From Methanobacteriota archaeon (lineage in GTDB: Archaea; Thermoproteota; Thermoprotei_A; Sulfolobales; Sulfolobaceae): a DNA stretch of 37,196 nucleotides. The notes under the pieces are model-generated. The model worked only from the letters and a program-made list of their open reading frames with translations. It had not been told where the DNA came from and searched no databases. The DNA lies in contig JAFMDM010000004.1 of assembly GCA_017857195.1 (NCBI GenBank), positions 1 to 37,196 of the forward strand, given 5' to 3'. Shown in pieces: positions 25,174 to 32,568 of this stretch. Position 1 is the stretch's first letter, and each line of letters starts with the position of its first letter. Both the position numbers and the translations under genes were made by a program.

Positions 25174-25518
25174 ATGTCGGAGTCAGAGGAGAATAAGGTC
25201 AATGTTAGGGACCTGGTAAATGTCATACCACCTGCTTCCGCCCTTAAAGGAGAGAAAAAAGTTGAGGTGAGGGAAAAAAGGGTGAAGCTAAAGAAAAGAG
25301 GAGACGTTCAGAAAGGTTTCGTCATTATTTCCACCAAATTGGCTGCAGAGCTTAAGATAGGAGAGGAAGTGGAGATATCTGTTAAGGGTAGTAGATCCAG
25401 GTTTAAGGCTATTCTTCAGGATGCTCTTCCGCCCTATGAAATTTATGCCAATGAATCGGACATGATGGCCAAGGGGCTTCAGGACAACAGCACGGTGACC
25501 TTGAGGTCAGCCAAATGA
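25174..25518 (+). CDS. Hypothetical protein, possible small beta-barrel, 114 aa
   Basis: I do not recognise the family. After a charged N-terminal third (KKVEVREKRVKLKKRGD) there is a beta-rich domain with GFVIISTKLAAELKIGEEVEIS and ALPPYEIYANESDMMAKGL. The alternation of strands and the 'elgi-gdeV' pattern resemble double-psi or CDC48-N-like barrels, but this is weak inference. It starts on the base after glyS and overlaps the next gene by 4 bp (ATGA), so it is translationally coupled in the glyS operon. Confidence 0.7.
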   Translation: MSESEENKVNVRDLVNVIPPASALKGEKKVEVREKRVKLKKRGDVQKGFVIISTKLAAELKIGEEVEISVKGSRSRFKAILQDALPPYEIYANESDMMAKGLQDNSTVTLRSAK

Positions 25519-25955
25519 ATAGCGGCTCAAGGGGCGAAAAGACCATCAGGGATCCAACAGTTCAATATCGTGTAAGCTACGTGCTGGACCAAATGGGAGA
25601 GTTGGTAGAGGCCCATTCCTCAAACCTTGAGACACTGGAGAACGGGTTAGTGGCAAAGGACCTTGATTCCATTTCAAAGGCCTTGGTCTCAGCTAGGAAA
25701 CTCAGAAGGGGAATCAAGGAGAATATCAACACCATTCTACCCATGGTCGAATTGGTTGAAGATGAGACTCTGAAGTCCCAAGCAAAGGGAATATTAGGTT
25801 ACCTTTATCTAATCGGACTAAATGACGAACTGGAACTGCTTGAAAGGGCAGCTACGCTTCTTCAGTCCTTAGATCCCGTTCAAGGAAAAGATATCGAGAA
25901 AGATATCAAAACTGTAAAAGAAATCAGGAAACCATTGGCACAAGTTAGTTTTTAA
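25515..25955 (+). CDS. Hypothetical helical protein, 146 aa
   Basis: I do not recognise the family. The sequence is nearly all helical (VSYVLDQMGELVEAHSSNLE; ERAATLLQSLDPV), acidic and cytosolic, reminiscent of one PhoU-type helical hairpin. It sits immediately upstream of a DUF47/PhoU-like gene, so the two may interact; this is inference. Coupled to the preceding gene by ATGA. A 24-bp gap containing TTTAAATAAG separates it from the next gene, possibly an internal promoter. Confidence 0.65.
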   Translation: MNSGSRGEKTIRDPTVQYRVSYVLDQMGELVEAHSSNLETLENGLVAKDLDSISKALVSARKLRRGIKENINTILPMVELVEDETLKSQAKGILGYLYLIGLNDELELLERAATLLQSLDPVQGKDIEKDIKTVKEIRKPLAQVSF

Positions 25956-25979
25956 ATAAGCACTCCCTTTCCTCTCCTA

Positions 25980-26627
25980 ATGAGTGAAGGCATAGCTCAG
26001 ATGAATATTGAGGAACAAATACAGAAAACTACTACGCTCCTTCTAGATGAGATCAGGTTATTCTATGAGATGCTGTCCAAAGTCCCGGATGGGCAGCAAC
26101 GGGCCATGCAGAGTTACACTAAAATATTTGGGGTTAAGAATTCTGTAGAAGAGAGCAAACATAAGACAATGGAATATATTGTAAGAGTTGGTCCTGGACT
26201 AATGGAAAGGGAGCTTTACGTGGATCTACTTAACAGTTTGGAGAAGACCTCTCAGGACGTGGATGCCGCCGCTTATAGGTTTGCCACTCTCATATCTAGG
26301 GGAATAGAGATAGGGCCTTCTTTCCACGGGCTGCTCTCCAGAATAACGGAGAAGGCAATAGCGTCACTGACTCACTTCGTTGAAGGTTTTAGAATGCTGT
26401 CCATTAATGTCAGAGTTTCATTAGAGAATGCAGTAACCATTTCTAAGATAGAGGAAGAGGTTGACGAGCTCTATAGACAGTTAGAACTACAGTTATTTGA
26501 TAAAAAGACCGACGATTTGGTATACATTATGTTAATGAAGGAGATAACGGATAGGCTTGAGGACGCCGTAGATCAGCTAAAGAGTGCAGCAGACGACATG
26601 AGATATATCGCGATTCAGAGGACGTAA
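25980..26627 (+). CDS. DUF47/PhoU-like protein
   Basis: The 215-aa all-helical protein matches the DUF47 (PhoU-like) pattern: an N-terminal EEQIQKTTTLLLDEIRLFYEML, a middle helix pair, and a C-terminal KIEEEVDELYRQLELQLF followed by EITDRLEDAVDQLKSAADDM, where metal-binding acids lie in this family. DUF47 genes usually accompany a Pit-type phosphate transporter; none is next to this one. Its neighbours are glyS-operon unknowns and the splicing endonuclease, so its role here is open. Confidence 0.78.
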   Translation: MSEGIAQMNIEEQIQKTTTLLLDEIRLFYEMLSKVPDGQQRAMQSYTKIFGVKNSVEESKHKTMEYIVRVGPGLMERELYVDLLNSLEKTSQDVDAAAYRFATLISRGIEIGPSFHGLLSRITEKAIASLTHFVEGFRMLSINVRVSLENAVTISKIEEEVDELYRQLELQLFDKKTDDLVYIMLMKEITDRLEDAVDQLKSAADDMRYIAIQRT

Positions 26628-26629
26628 AG

Positions 26630-27169
26630 TTGCCCTACGTGGGTACCCTTATTGGAGATAAGGTTGTCGTATTTGATTTGGGTCAATCGAAGCAACTCTA
26701 TGCCCTGGGTTACTTCGGGAAGCCAGTAGGTGAGAGTAAACCTAGGGAGTTCAAGTCCCCCTTGGAACTCTCACTTGTTGAGGCCGTCTATCTTACAAGG
26801 AGACAGGATCTGAGAGTTCTATATCAAGGAGAATTTTTGGATCCTGAGGAACTTGCATCCATAGCTCAAGAAAGAGTATCCAAATTTTCCATTCTCAGTC
26901 TAGTATATGAAGACCTCAGGGAGAAAGGTTTCGTAGTGAGGTCTGGGATTAAGTTTGGGGCAGATTTCAGCGTTTATACAGTTGGACCAGGCATAGAGCA
27001 TGCACCCTATTTGGTCATAGGGCTAGACATTGGCCAGGAAATTCCAGCCAGTGAATTGATGGGATTTGGTAGGCTATCTCACAGCGTTAAGAAAAGACTC
27101 ATACTTGCATTAGTTGATGAAAAAGCGAGACGACTGAAGTACATAACGTTTAAATGGGAAAGGGTATAG
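26630..27169 (+). CDS. endA: tRNA-splicing endonuclease, catalytic subunit
   Basis: It cuts the two bulges of the bulge-helix-bulge at intron boundaries of tRNA and other RNA. The catalytic triad is visible: Y116 (FSVYTVG), H124 (IEHAPYLV) and K154/K155 (HSVKKRLILA). The length of 179 aa is that of the crenarchaeal catalytic subunit, which pairs with a separate structural subunit not seen here. TTG start 2 nt after the DUF47 stop; 16-bp overlap with the next gene. Two intron-containing tRNA genes lie within 3 kb. Confidence 0.93.
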   Translation: MPYVGTLIGDKVVVFDLGQSKQLYALGYFGKPVGESKPREFKSPLELSLVEAVYLTRRQDLRVLYQGEFLDPEELASIAQERVSKFSILSLVYEDLREKGFVVRSGIKFGADFSVYTVGPGIEHAPYLVIGLDIGQEIPASELMGFGRLSHSVKKRLILALVDEKARRLKYITFKWERV

Positions 27170-27618
27170 ATCATTATCCTGCATCAAGAAACGAGGAGGT
27201 CGTCATAGTGGATATTGGTGACCCTAGGAGATTCCGTGAATTTAGACCTGCCAAGGAGCAGAGAAGAGAGATAGGCGACGGCGAGCCGAAGCCCATGCCC
27301 CTAGGAGATAAGTGTAATTACCTCTGTCCCTACTTCAAGTGCAATAAGAAGGCCCTAATGATAACCATGAAGTATATGAAGGGTAATCCCTACAAGGTTG
27401 GCAAGTGCAGATGGGTAGGTGACACCTGCATAACTGGAGACTGTCAATACGCCTACTGTGAGAAAAGAGCTCTCTTACCTGGAAATAAGTGCGCATTTGC
27501 CATAAAGAGAAGGGAGGATACGGATAAGGAAGAGGAGTATGAAGAGGATCAGATGGAAAGCAAGGTCAAAGAGATCCTATCAAAGAAGTTAGGGGGCCGT
27601 GATATAGCCGACATTTAG
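27154..27618 (+). CDS. Cysteine-rich hypothetical protein, 154 aa
   Basis: I do not recognise the family. Eight cysteines lie in the central 60 residues: C54, C58, C63, C85, C92, C97, C102 and C113 (CNYLCPYFKC; CRWVGDTCITGDCQYAYC). This suits two zinc sites or an Fe-S cluster. The N-terminus has VVIVDIGDPRRF, the C-terminus is acidic then helical (EEEYEEDQ; KVKEILSKKL). It overlaps endA by 16 bp and is the last gene of the glyS operon, just ahead of tRNA-Ser on the other strand. A role in RNA binding or tRNA processing is only suggested by context. Confidence 0.7.
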   Translation: MGKGIDHYPASRNEEVVIVDIGDPRRFREFRPAKEQRREIGDGEPKPMPLGDKCNYLCPYFKCNKKALMITMKYMKGNPYKVGKCRWVGDTCITGDCQYAYCEKRALLPGNKCAFAIKRREDTDKEEEYEEDQMESKVKEILSKKLGGRDIADI

Positions 27619-27665
27619 GCTTCTAATGTTGTCTTGTCATTAAACTAAGTCTTATTTTGCTTCTT

Positions 27666-27772
27666 CGCCGGGGGCGGGATTCGAACCCGCGCGCTCGCGT
27701 AGAGCAGTGGGTCACTCACCTGCTGGAAATTAGGTCTCGAGCCCACCCCCTTAACCGCTCGGGCACCCCGGC
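27666..27772 (-). tRNA. tRNA-Ser (anticodon CGA) with 23-nt intron
   Basis: Acceptor GCCGGGG pairs with CCCCGGC, discriminator G. The anticodon stem GTGGG/CCCAC encloses loop CTCGAGA once an intron between positions 37 and 38 is removed, giving CGA. The long variable arm GCTC-TACGC-GAGC makes it class II serine. The intron ACCTAATTTCC...GGTGAGTG forms a bulge-helix-bulge: CTCG pairs with TGAG, with 3-nt bulges AGA and TGA, and CCT with AGG beyond. Intron lies at 27713-27735. TATA-like ACTTTAAAAC is about 26 nt upstream. CCA is not encoded. Confidence 0.93.
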
Positions 27773-27802
27773 TAGATAAGATAGTTTTACCTTGTTTTAA
27801 AG

Positions 27803-28708
27803 TTAAGCAGGGACAGTTACTGGGTCACTCTCCGAGGATATCTTTCTTTCCATTTCTAGACCCTTTCTAAGCGTCTTAGGTAGGTTAAACATGGAGGAGT
27901 GTGTTAGACCATCATAATGTCTAAGCTCACCCGTAATCTTTTTTCTTATTTCGTCATCCACATTCCCCATTAGAGGGCCTTTCTTTCCCTTAAATGCCAT
28001 GACGAATCCCCAAAGTCCATCGAAGGCGGGAATGTAAGTCATGTATGGATAAGAGTTGCCCAATGAAGTTCTGCAAGTATTGTTAATAACACTGAAAACT
28101 TCTGATGAGAAAGATGGGGAGGTTGCCTGCGTCACCATTCCACCACCGTCACTGAGCTTGGACTTTATTAAATTATAGAATTCGACGGTGTAAAGTTTGT
28201 AGGACGTTGATTCCTTTATTGGATCTGTGAGATCTAGTATTATGGCATCGAATTGTTCTTCGCTTCTCCTAAGGTAGTTGTAACCGTCATCTATTATTAG
28301 CTTGGTTCTAGGATCCTCGAAAGCACCAGCGTGCCACTCGGGCATATATTGCTTAGCTATGTCGATGACGGTGGAGTCTATGTCTACCATTGTTACCTTT
28401 TTCACATCCCTATGTCTAAGAACTTCCCTTAGGGTCGCTCCCTCTCCACCACCTAAAATCAAGACATTGGAAGCCTTTTCCAAGGAAAGTAGTAATGGAT
28501 GCACCAGTGACTCATGATAGATATATTCGTCCTCTAGAGAGGATTGAATTTTTCCATCTATTATTAATGTTTTCCCAAACCTATTCATTTCTGCAAGTAT
28601 AATTCTTTGAAACTTAGTTTGCCTATCGAACAGGATCTTAGTTATCCCATGGCCGTGGAATTCGTAAGGTGTTTGCCACTCGATGTGCCAACTCCAGTTA
28701 TAGTACAT
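27803..28708 (-). CDS. speE: Spermidine synthase-type aminopropyltransferase
   Basis: It transfers an aminopropyl group from decarboxylated SAM to a diamine such as putrescine, making long polyamines that stabilise RNA at high temperature. The N-terminal beta domain has ILAEMNRFGKTLIIDGKIQ and DEYIYHESLVHPLL; the SAM-type fold carries LILGGGEGATLREVL, the acidic VTMVDID, and DAIILDLTDP. Length 301 aa. It is the third gene of an lsm-rpl37e-speE operon, 2 bp after rpl37e. The exact product (spermidine, norspermidine or thermospermine) cannot be read from sequence. Confidence 0.93.
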   Translation of the reverse strand: MYYNWSWHIEWQTPYEFHGHGITKILFDRQTKFQRIILAEMNRFGKTLIIDGKIQSSLEDEYIYHESLVHPLLLSLEKASNVLILGGGEGATLREVLRHRDVKKVTMVDIDSTVIDIAKQYMPEWHAGAFEDPRTKLIIDDGYNYLRRSEEQFDAIILDLTDPIKESTSYKLYTVEFYNLIKSKLSDGGGMVTQATSPSFSSEVFSVINNTCRTSLGNSYPYMTYIPAFDGLWGFVMAFKGKKGPLMGNVDDEIRKKITGELRHYDGLTHSSMFNLPKTLRKGLEMERKISSESDPVTVPA

Positions 28709-28710
28709 TT

Positions 28711-28896
28711 TTACCTTAACCTTATACCATTTATTTTCTTATTTTGCCAACTAAATCTTTTTAGTTTAGAGCTTCTTCCGAAGCCACAGGCAGAACAATA
28801 TTTCTTAGCAGCATTGTAGGAGTTTCTTCCACATCTGCGACATCTTATATGAGTCCCTCCTTTGTTCATCTTTCCAAAGGATGGTGTTCCCTTCAA
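28711..28896 (-). CDS. rpl37e: Ribosomal protein L37e
   Basis: This 61-aa zinc-ribbon protein of the large subunit reads [39 protein letters not shown], with the CxxC...CxxC knuckles. TTG start. It lies 11 bp after the Lsm gene and 2 bp before speE; the lsm-rpl37e pair is widely conserved in archaea. Confidence 0.96.
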   Translation of the reverse strand: MKGTPSFGKMNKGGTHIRCRRCGRNSYNAAKKYCSACGFGRSSKLKRFSWQNKKINGIRLR

Positions 28897-28907
28897 CTAC
28901 ATCCACC

Positions 28908-29135
28908 TCACTGGGGAATCGGGGAAATGAGTACTACGTTATCTCCTCTAATAACTATAGTCCCTAATTTCTTTCCATTTCCATCACTTTGAATCTCCTC
29001 AGAATCAGCCAAAACTAAGTTCATGTGTTGGTCGTAACTTTTGAGTATACCTCTTACTTCCTTGTTTCCCTTCAACTTTACCAGTATGACGTTGCCTAGG
29101 GAATCCGAAAGCATCTTATGGGCAGTTTCCGCCAA
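28908..29135 (-). CDS. Sm-like archaeal protein (Lsm)
   Basis: A 75-aa protein that assembles as a ring binding U-rich RNA. The Sm1 motif spans [28 protein letters not shown], and Sm2 is [14 protein letters not shown] start; an in-frame ATG 21 nt downstream is an alternative but would cut the first helix. First gene of the operon with rpl37e and speE. Confidence 0.94.
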   Translation of the reverse strand: MAETAHKMLSDSLGNVILVKLKGNKEVRGILKSYDQHMNLVLADSEEIQSDGNGKKLGTIVIRGDNVVLISPIPQ

Positions 29136-29199
29136 ATACGTGCACCTTCTCCAGAGATAAACCTAGACAATTTATAAATGCATTGACGACCTTAGAAGG

Positions 29200-29285
29200 T
29201 CCCGCCGCGGGGACTTGAACCCCGGACCACCCGGTCCCCGCGCCCCTATCTACAGCCGGGCGCTCTACTACTGAGCTACGGCGGG
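29200..29285 (-). tRNA. tRNA-Tyr (anticodon GUA) with 14-nt intron
   Basis: Acceptor CCCGCCG pairs with CGGCGGG, giving the C1-G72 pair typical of archaeal tRNA-Tyr; discriminator A. Anticodon stem CCCGG/CCGGG encloses CTGTAGA after removing a 14-nt intron, ATAGGGGCGCGGGG, at 37/38 (29236-29249). CTGT can pair with GCGG to form the central helix, with AGA and GGA bulges, but no outer intron helix forms, so it is a relaxed bulge-helix-bulge. The 7-nt D loop AGTAGTA has A at the G18 position. A TATA-like TTATATTTT lies about 27 nt upstream. Confidence 0.92.
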
Positions 29286-29422
29286 ACAATCACTATTCCG
29301 CTCTATCCAAAATATAAGTTTTAGCTGTTAATCAGAACTGTGTTAGCCATTGTTCTTTGAGGGACTAGGTCAGCATGCTGTTATACCTTTAACGTTAATT
29401 TAGCTCAGGTTTACATATAGTT

Positions 29423-29608
29423 ATGGAATGTTATACCCTTTATGATTCTCGAAAGTGTGTGGACATATGTGGAAAGCTTGTCTGTGACAGTGAAACTGTA
29501 AATGATTACCAGGCACTTTGTGAGGGTTGTAGTAAAGGAAATAAGAGCTCATGCAGAGAATTATTATCGAGATATGGGTGCTGGAGCTCCACTGGTTGGT
29601 GGCTTTAG
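29423..29608 (+). CDS. Cysteine-rich miniprotein, 61 aa
   Basis: I do not recognise the family. Eight cysteines in 61 residues (MECYTL; KCVDICGKLVCDSE; CEGCSKGNKSSC; YGCWSSTGWWL) and an aromatic tail suggest a metal-binding or disulfide-stabilised small protein. There is no signal peptide. GTTAATTTAG is centred about 25 nt before the ATG, so a leaderless transcript is likely. It lies alone between tRNA-Tyr and the ATPase proteolipid gene. Confidence 0.6.
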   Translation: MECYTLYDSRKCVDICGKLVCDSETVNDYQALCEGCSKGNKSSCRELLSRYGCWSSTGWWL

Positions 29609-29655
29609 AATCTAATACTCAAAAACATTTAGCTAATATGGACATCTGAGCTTAT

Positions 29656-29672
29656 CTCCATGTGAAATGGAG
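29656..29672 (+). other. Small hairpin ahead of the proteolipid promoter
   Basis: CTCCAT-GTGAA-ATGGAG is a perfect 6-bp stem with a 5-nt loop, 15-20 bp upstream of the GATTTAAAGG box of the proteolipid gene. It has no T run, so it is not a typical terminator; an operator is possible. Confidence 0.3.
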
Positions 29673-29720
29673 GGGGAAAGATTTAAAGGAAGGATCTTAT
29701 GCCATTATGAATGATAATCG

Positions 29721-30035
29721 ATGAAGCTAAGGTATAGGCTATCTGCCTTGGGTGTATTTCTCTCTGCACTCCTAATACCTCTGGTCGCGGGAGCACAGGC
29801 AGCGTCAGACACTGGAACTGGATTTGAAGGCTTGAACATAGGAGCAGGTCTCGCTGTAGGATTAGCTGCAATAGGAGCCGGAGTTGCGGTTGGAATGGCG
29901 GCAGCTGCTGGTATAGGTGTTCTAACTGAAAGGAGGGATATGTTCGGAACGGTGCTCCTGTTCGTGGCAATAGGTGAGGGAATAGCAGTCTATGGAATCC
30001 TGTTCGCTGTCCTAATGTTATTCGCCAAGTTTTAG
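29721..30035 (+). CDS. atpK: A-type ATP synthase proteolipid (subunit K/c)
   Basis: It forms the rotating membrane ring. The 104-aa precursor starts with a signal-like helix ([21 protein letters not shown]), then two ring helices: the glycine-rich [22 protein letters not shown] and the ion-binding [12 protein letters not shown] with carboxylate E86. Two helices per ring subunit is usual for Sulfolobales. GATTTAAAGG lies about 28 nt before the ATG, so it has its own leaderless promoter. It is about 8 kb from the rest of the ATPase genes. Confidence 0.96.
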   Translation: MKLRYRLSALGVFLSALLIPLVAGAQAASDTGTGFEGLNIGAGLAVGLAAIGAGVAVGMAAAAGIGVLTERRDMFGTVLLFVAIGEGIAVYGILFAVLMLFAKF

Positions 30036-30074
30036 TGGAAGAAGTTTTAATCCCATACAGTTTTTCAACGATTC

Positions 30075-31514
30075 GTGAGGGTCACCAGGTCTAAGATTAC
30101 AACTAATTTCAGTGAATGGTACGACTGGGTACTGTCAGAGGCAGAAATCGTAGACTATGGCAGATATCCAGTTAAAGGGATGGGGGTATGGATGCCATAT
30201 GGTTTCAAAATAAGAGAAAAAGTATTGAATATTCTTCGTACTTTACTCAATAATTCAGGACACGAAGAGATACTATTTCCACTCCTAGTGCCTGAGGATC
30301 TCATAAGGAAAGAAAGTAAGCACATAGAGGGCTTTCAGGGAGAAGTCTTCTGGGTTACTAAAGGTGGAAACGATGAACTTGACGTCAAATTAGCCCTAAG
30401 ACCCACTAGTGAAGTTGCCATCACTTACATGGAAAGCTTGTGGATAAAGGGCTATACCCAGTTACCTCGCAAATTCTATCAAGTGGTCAGTGTCTTCCGT
30501 TATGAGACAAAGGCCACTAGGCCTCTTCTGAGAGTTAGGGAAATATCCACCTTTAAGGAAGCCCATACCATACATGAGACCTTCGAGGACGCTGACAGAC
30601 AAGTCAAGGAAGCCGTATCCATCTATCAACAGTTCTTCGATAGTATTGGAATTCCATATCTCATCTCAATAAGGCCCGAATGGGATAAGTTTGCAGGTGC
30701 TATCTACACTGTTGCCTTTGACACCGTCTTTCCAGATGGTAAAGTAGTGCAGATAGGTACAGTCCATCATTTGGGTCAGAACTTCACTAAGGCCTTTGAT
30801 ATGAAGGTTCAGAGGGCCAACGGCACGCTGGATTATCCTCATCAAACAAGCTACGGAATATCTGATAGAGCCATAGCGTCCATAATAGCAATTCATGGGG
30901 ACGATCACGGGGCGGTTTTACCACCCGCTGTGGCTCCGATCTCAGTAATCGTTGTTCCAATTCCTTCAAAGGAAGATAACGAGAAGGTGTTGGAGTATGC
31001 CAGGAAGGTGTTAGAGCAACTTTCATCCAGCGGTATTGCTGCGAGACTGGATGCTGCAGAGAAAATGACTCCAGGAGAAAAATATTATTATTGGGAGTTA
31101 AGGGGGGTACCGATAAGAATAGAGATAGGTAGAAGAGAGCTGCTTAAGAATACTATTGTAATGAAAAGGAGGGACACACTTGAGGCTACGGAAGTAAAGC
31201 TCCCTGATCTCATCGACGCCGTCAAATCGTTGTTAAATCAAATAGACAAGGACCTCAAGGAGGCCAGTTGGAGCAGAATGAAATCCATGGTACGCATTGT
31301 GCATACAATGGGTGAAGTGAAGACTGAGCTGGAAAGTAAGATGGGTATTGTTGAAGTTCCATGGTGTGGGAATGATGCTTGCGGATTGAAAATGGAAGAG
31401 GAGTCAGGTGCTAGAGTATTGGGAAGGCCCTATCATGATCAGGAAGTCACAGGCAGATGCGCAGTTTGTGGAAGTACGGCAAAGACGATCTTAAGGATCG
31501 CAAAAACTTATTAA
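30075..31514 (+). CDS. proS: Prolyl-tRNA synthetase, archaeal/eukaryotic type
   Basis: A class II synthetase. Visible signatures: the N-terminal [17 protein letters not shown], motif 2 [37 protein letters not shown], and the [15 protein letters not shown] start of the anticodon domain. The C-terminal zinc-like domain has [14 protein letters not shown] and CAVCG. Length 479 aa. GTG start with GTTTTAATCC about 26 nt upstream. The S26e gene follows, with its track start directly after this stop. Confidence 0.96.
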   Translation: MRVTRSKITTNFSEWYDWVLSEAEIVDYGRYPVKGMGVWMPYGFKIREKVLNILRTLLNNSGHEEILFPLLVPEDLIRKESKHIEGFQGEVFWVTKGGNDELDVKLALRPTSEVAITYMESLWIKGYTQLPRKFYQVVSVFRYETKATRPLLRVREISTFKEAHTIHETFEDADRQVKEAVSIYQQFFDSIGIPYLISIRPEWDKFAGAIYTVAFDTVFPDGKVVQIGTVHHLGQNFTKAFDMKVQRANGTLDYPHQTSYGISDRAIASIIAIHGDDHGAVLPPAVAPISVIVVPIPSKEDNEKVLEYARKVLEQLSSSGIAARLDAAEKMTPGEKYYYWELRGVPIRIEIGRRELLKNTIVMKRRDTLEATEVKLPDLIDAVKSLLNQIDKDLKEASWSRMKSMVRIVHTMGEVKTELESKMGIVEVPWCGNDACGLKMEEESGARVLGRPYHDQEVTGRCAVCGSTAKTILRIAKTY

Positions 31515-31547
31515 ATGTCCTCCATAGAAGGGCAGCAAGGTGTAAAT

Positions 31548-31838
31548 TTGCCAAAGAAGAGAGAGAACAGGGGAAGACGGAAAGGAGATAAAGGACACGT
31601 AGGTTACATCTCATGCGATAATTGTGGTGCAAGGATTCCTGAAGACAAGGCAGTATGCGTTACTAGGATGTATAGTCCTGTTGATGCCGGACTTGCTGCT
31701 GAGCTTGAAAAGAAGGGTGCGATGATTACAAGATATCCAGTAACTAGGTGTTACTGCGTGAATTGTGCCGTACACTTCGGAATAATAAAGGTCAGATCTG
31801 AGACTGAGAGACGTACACATACAAACCTTAGAAGATAA
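31548..31838 (+). CDS. rps26e: Ribosomal protein S26e
   Basis: A small-subunit zinc protein: PKKRENRGRRKGDKGHVGYI, then CDNCGARIPEDKAVCVTRM and CYCVNCAVHFGIIKVR, with CxxC pairs. The track starts 33 nt upstream at an ATG touching the proS stop, but family members begin M-PKKRE, and an AAGGTG ribosome-binding stretch lies just before this TTG, so I start there. Co-transcribed with proS and followed 11 bp later by the YHS miniprotein gene. Confidence 0.92.
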   Translation: MPKKRENRGRRKGDKGHVGYISCDNCGARIPEDKAVCVTRMYSPVDAGLAAELEKKGAMITRYPVTRCYCVNCAVHFGIIKVRSETERRTHTNLRR

Positions 31839-31849
31839 GGTTATCGCAA

Positions 31850-32008
31850 TTGAAGGTTATTTGCCCAGTGTGTAACAGACTGTTTGAAGCTGAATGTTCT
31901 CCATATAGAGAGACTGTAGGTGAGAATCTCTACTATTTTGACACTGAGATATGTCTACTTACCTTCAAAAGAGATCCTACTCACTTCGTTGCTAACTGCC
32001 GAAATTAA
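31850..32008 (+). CDS. YHS/TRASH-type metal-binding miniprotein, 52 aa (missed by ORF track)
   Basis: TTG-started frame reading MKVICPVCNRLFEAECSPYR, then LYYFDTEICLLTFKRDPTHF and VANCRN. The CPVC pair, YYF, an acidic residue then C, and F-x2-DPxxF match the YHS/TRASH domain, which binds copper or other soft metals and often works in metal sensing or detoxification. Cysteines: C5, C8, C16, C35, C50. It follows rps26e in the same direction and ends 3 bp from the stop of a convergent HTH regulator gene. Confidence 0.72.
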   Translation: MKVICPVCNRLFEAECSPYRETVGENLYYFDTEICLLTFKRDPTHFVANCRN

Positions 32009-32011
32009 GAG

Positions 32012-32413
32012 CTACGAGGGTCCTCCTATGGCTTTGCTAAATATTTCTGCGCAGTAGTTGAAGTCTTTCCTCATTCTTTCGAATAATTGCTCTAGTTGCA
32101 TTGGCTTGTATAAATACCTTGGTCTACCTCCCTTAGAGTTTGGATCCTTTAACCGTTCCACGAAACCTAAAGAAGCCAACTTGTTCACGGATCTGTTAAT
32201 GGAAGCTTTACTTAGCTTCAGGGCAGCAGCTAGCTCATCTTCTCCCTTAGTCCCACGCTGTAGAAGTTCCCTAAGTACAGAGATATCTGTGTCGGAGAGA
32301 TCGTAACAAAAACCTATAGCATCTACGACTCTAGCCTCTCTTCCCGAAGGAAGTCTCACTCTAACATTTTGAAGTTCTTCAAGACCCATATGTAACTCTC
32401 TAGAGAATAGCAT
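32012..32413 (-). CDS. Winged-helix transcriptional regulator
   Basis: 133 aa. An N-terminal [27 protein letters not shown] precedes a winged helix, [51 protein letters not shown], with wing GGRPRYLY. The arrangement resembles Lrs14/TrmB-like regulators common in Sulfolobales. The target is unknown; the neighbours (YHS miniprotein tail-to-tail, fbp divergent) make metal response or gluconeogenesis candidates. Starts at the track ATG or at an in-frame ATG 24 nt downstream; AATTTATATA lies at leaderless distance from the second, so the choice is open. Confidence 0.8.
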   Translation of the reverse strand: MLFSRELHMGLEELQNVRVRLPSGREARVVDAIGFCYDLSDTDISVLRELLQRGTKGEDELAAALKLSKASINRSVNKLASLGFVERLKDPNSKGGRPRYLYKPMQLEQLFERMRKDFNYCAEIFSKAIGGPS

Positions 32414-32568
32414 ATATAAATTTTTGTATATTAAATCATATTACGTTTCTTGTGTGTATGGATCTGGAGTGAACTTCTCTTCGCCTGTGAGTTAATGAGC
32501 AGAGAATGAAGGTTATTCGGTCCTCTGTTAAACTTTAATAGAGAGCCCACTAGTGAAGTAAATGATTA

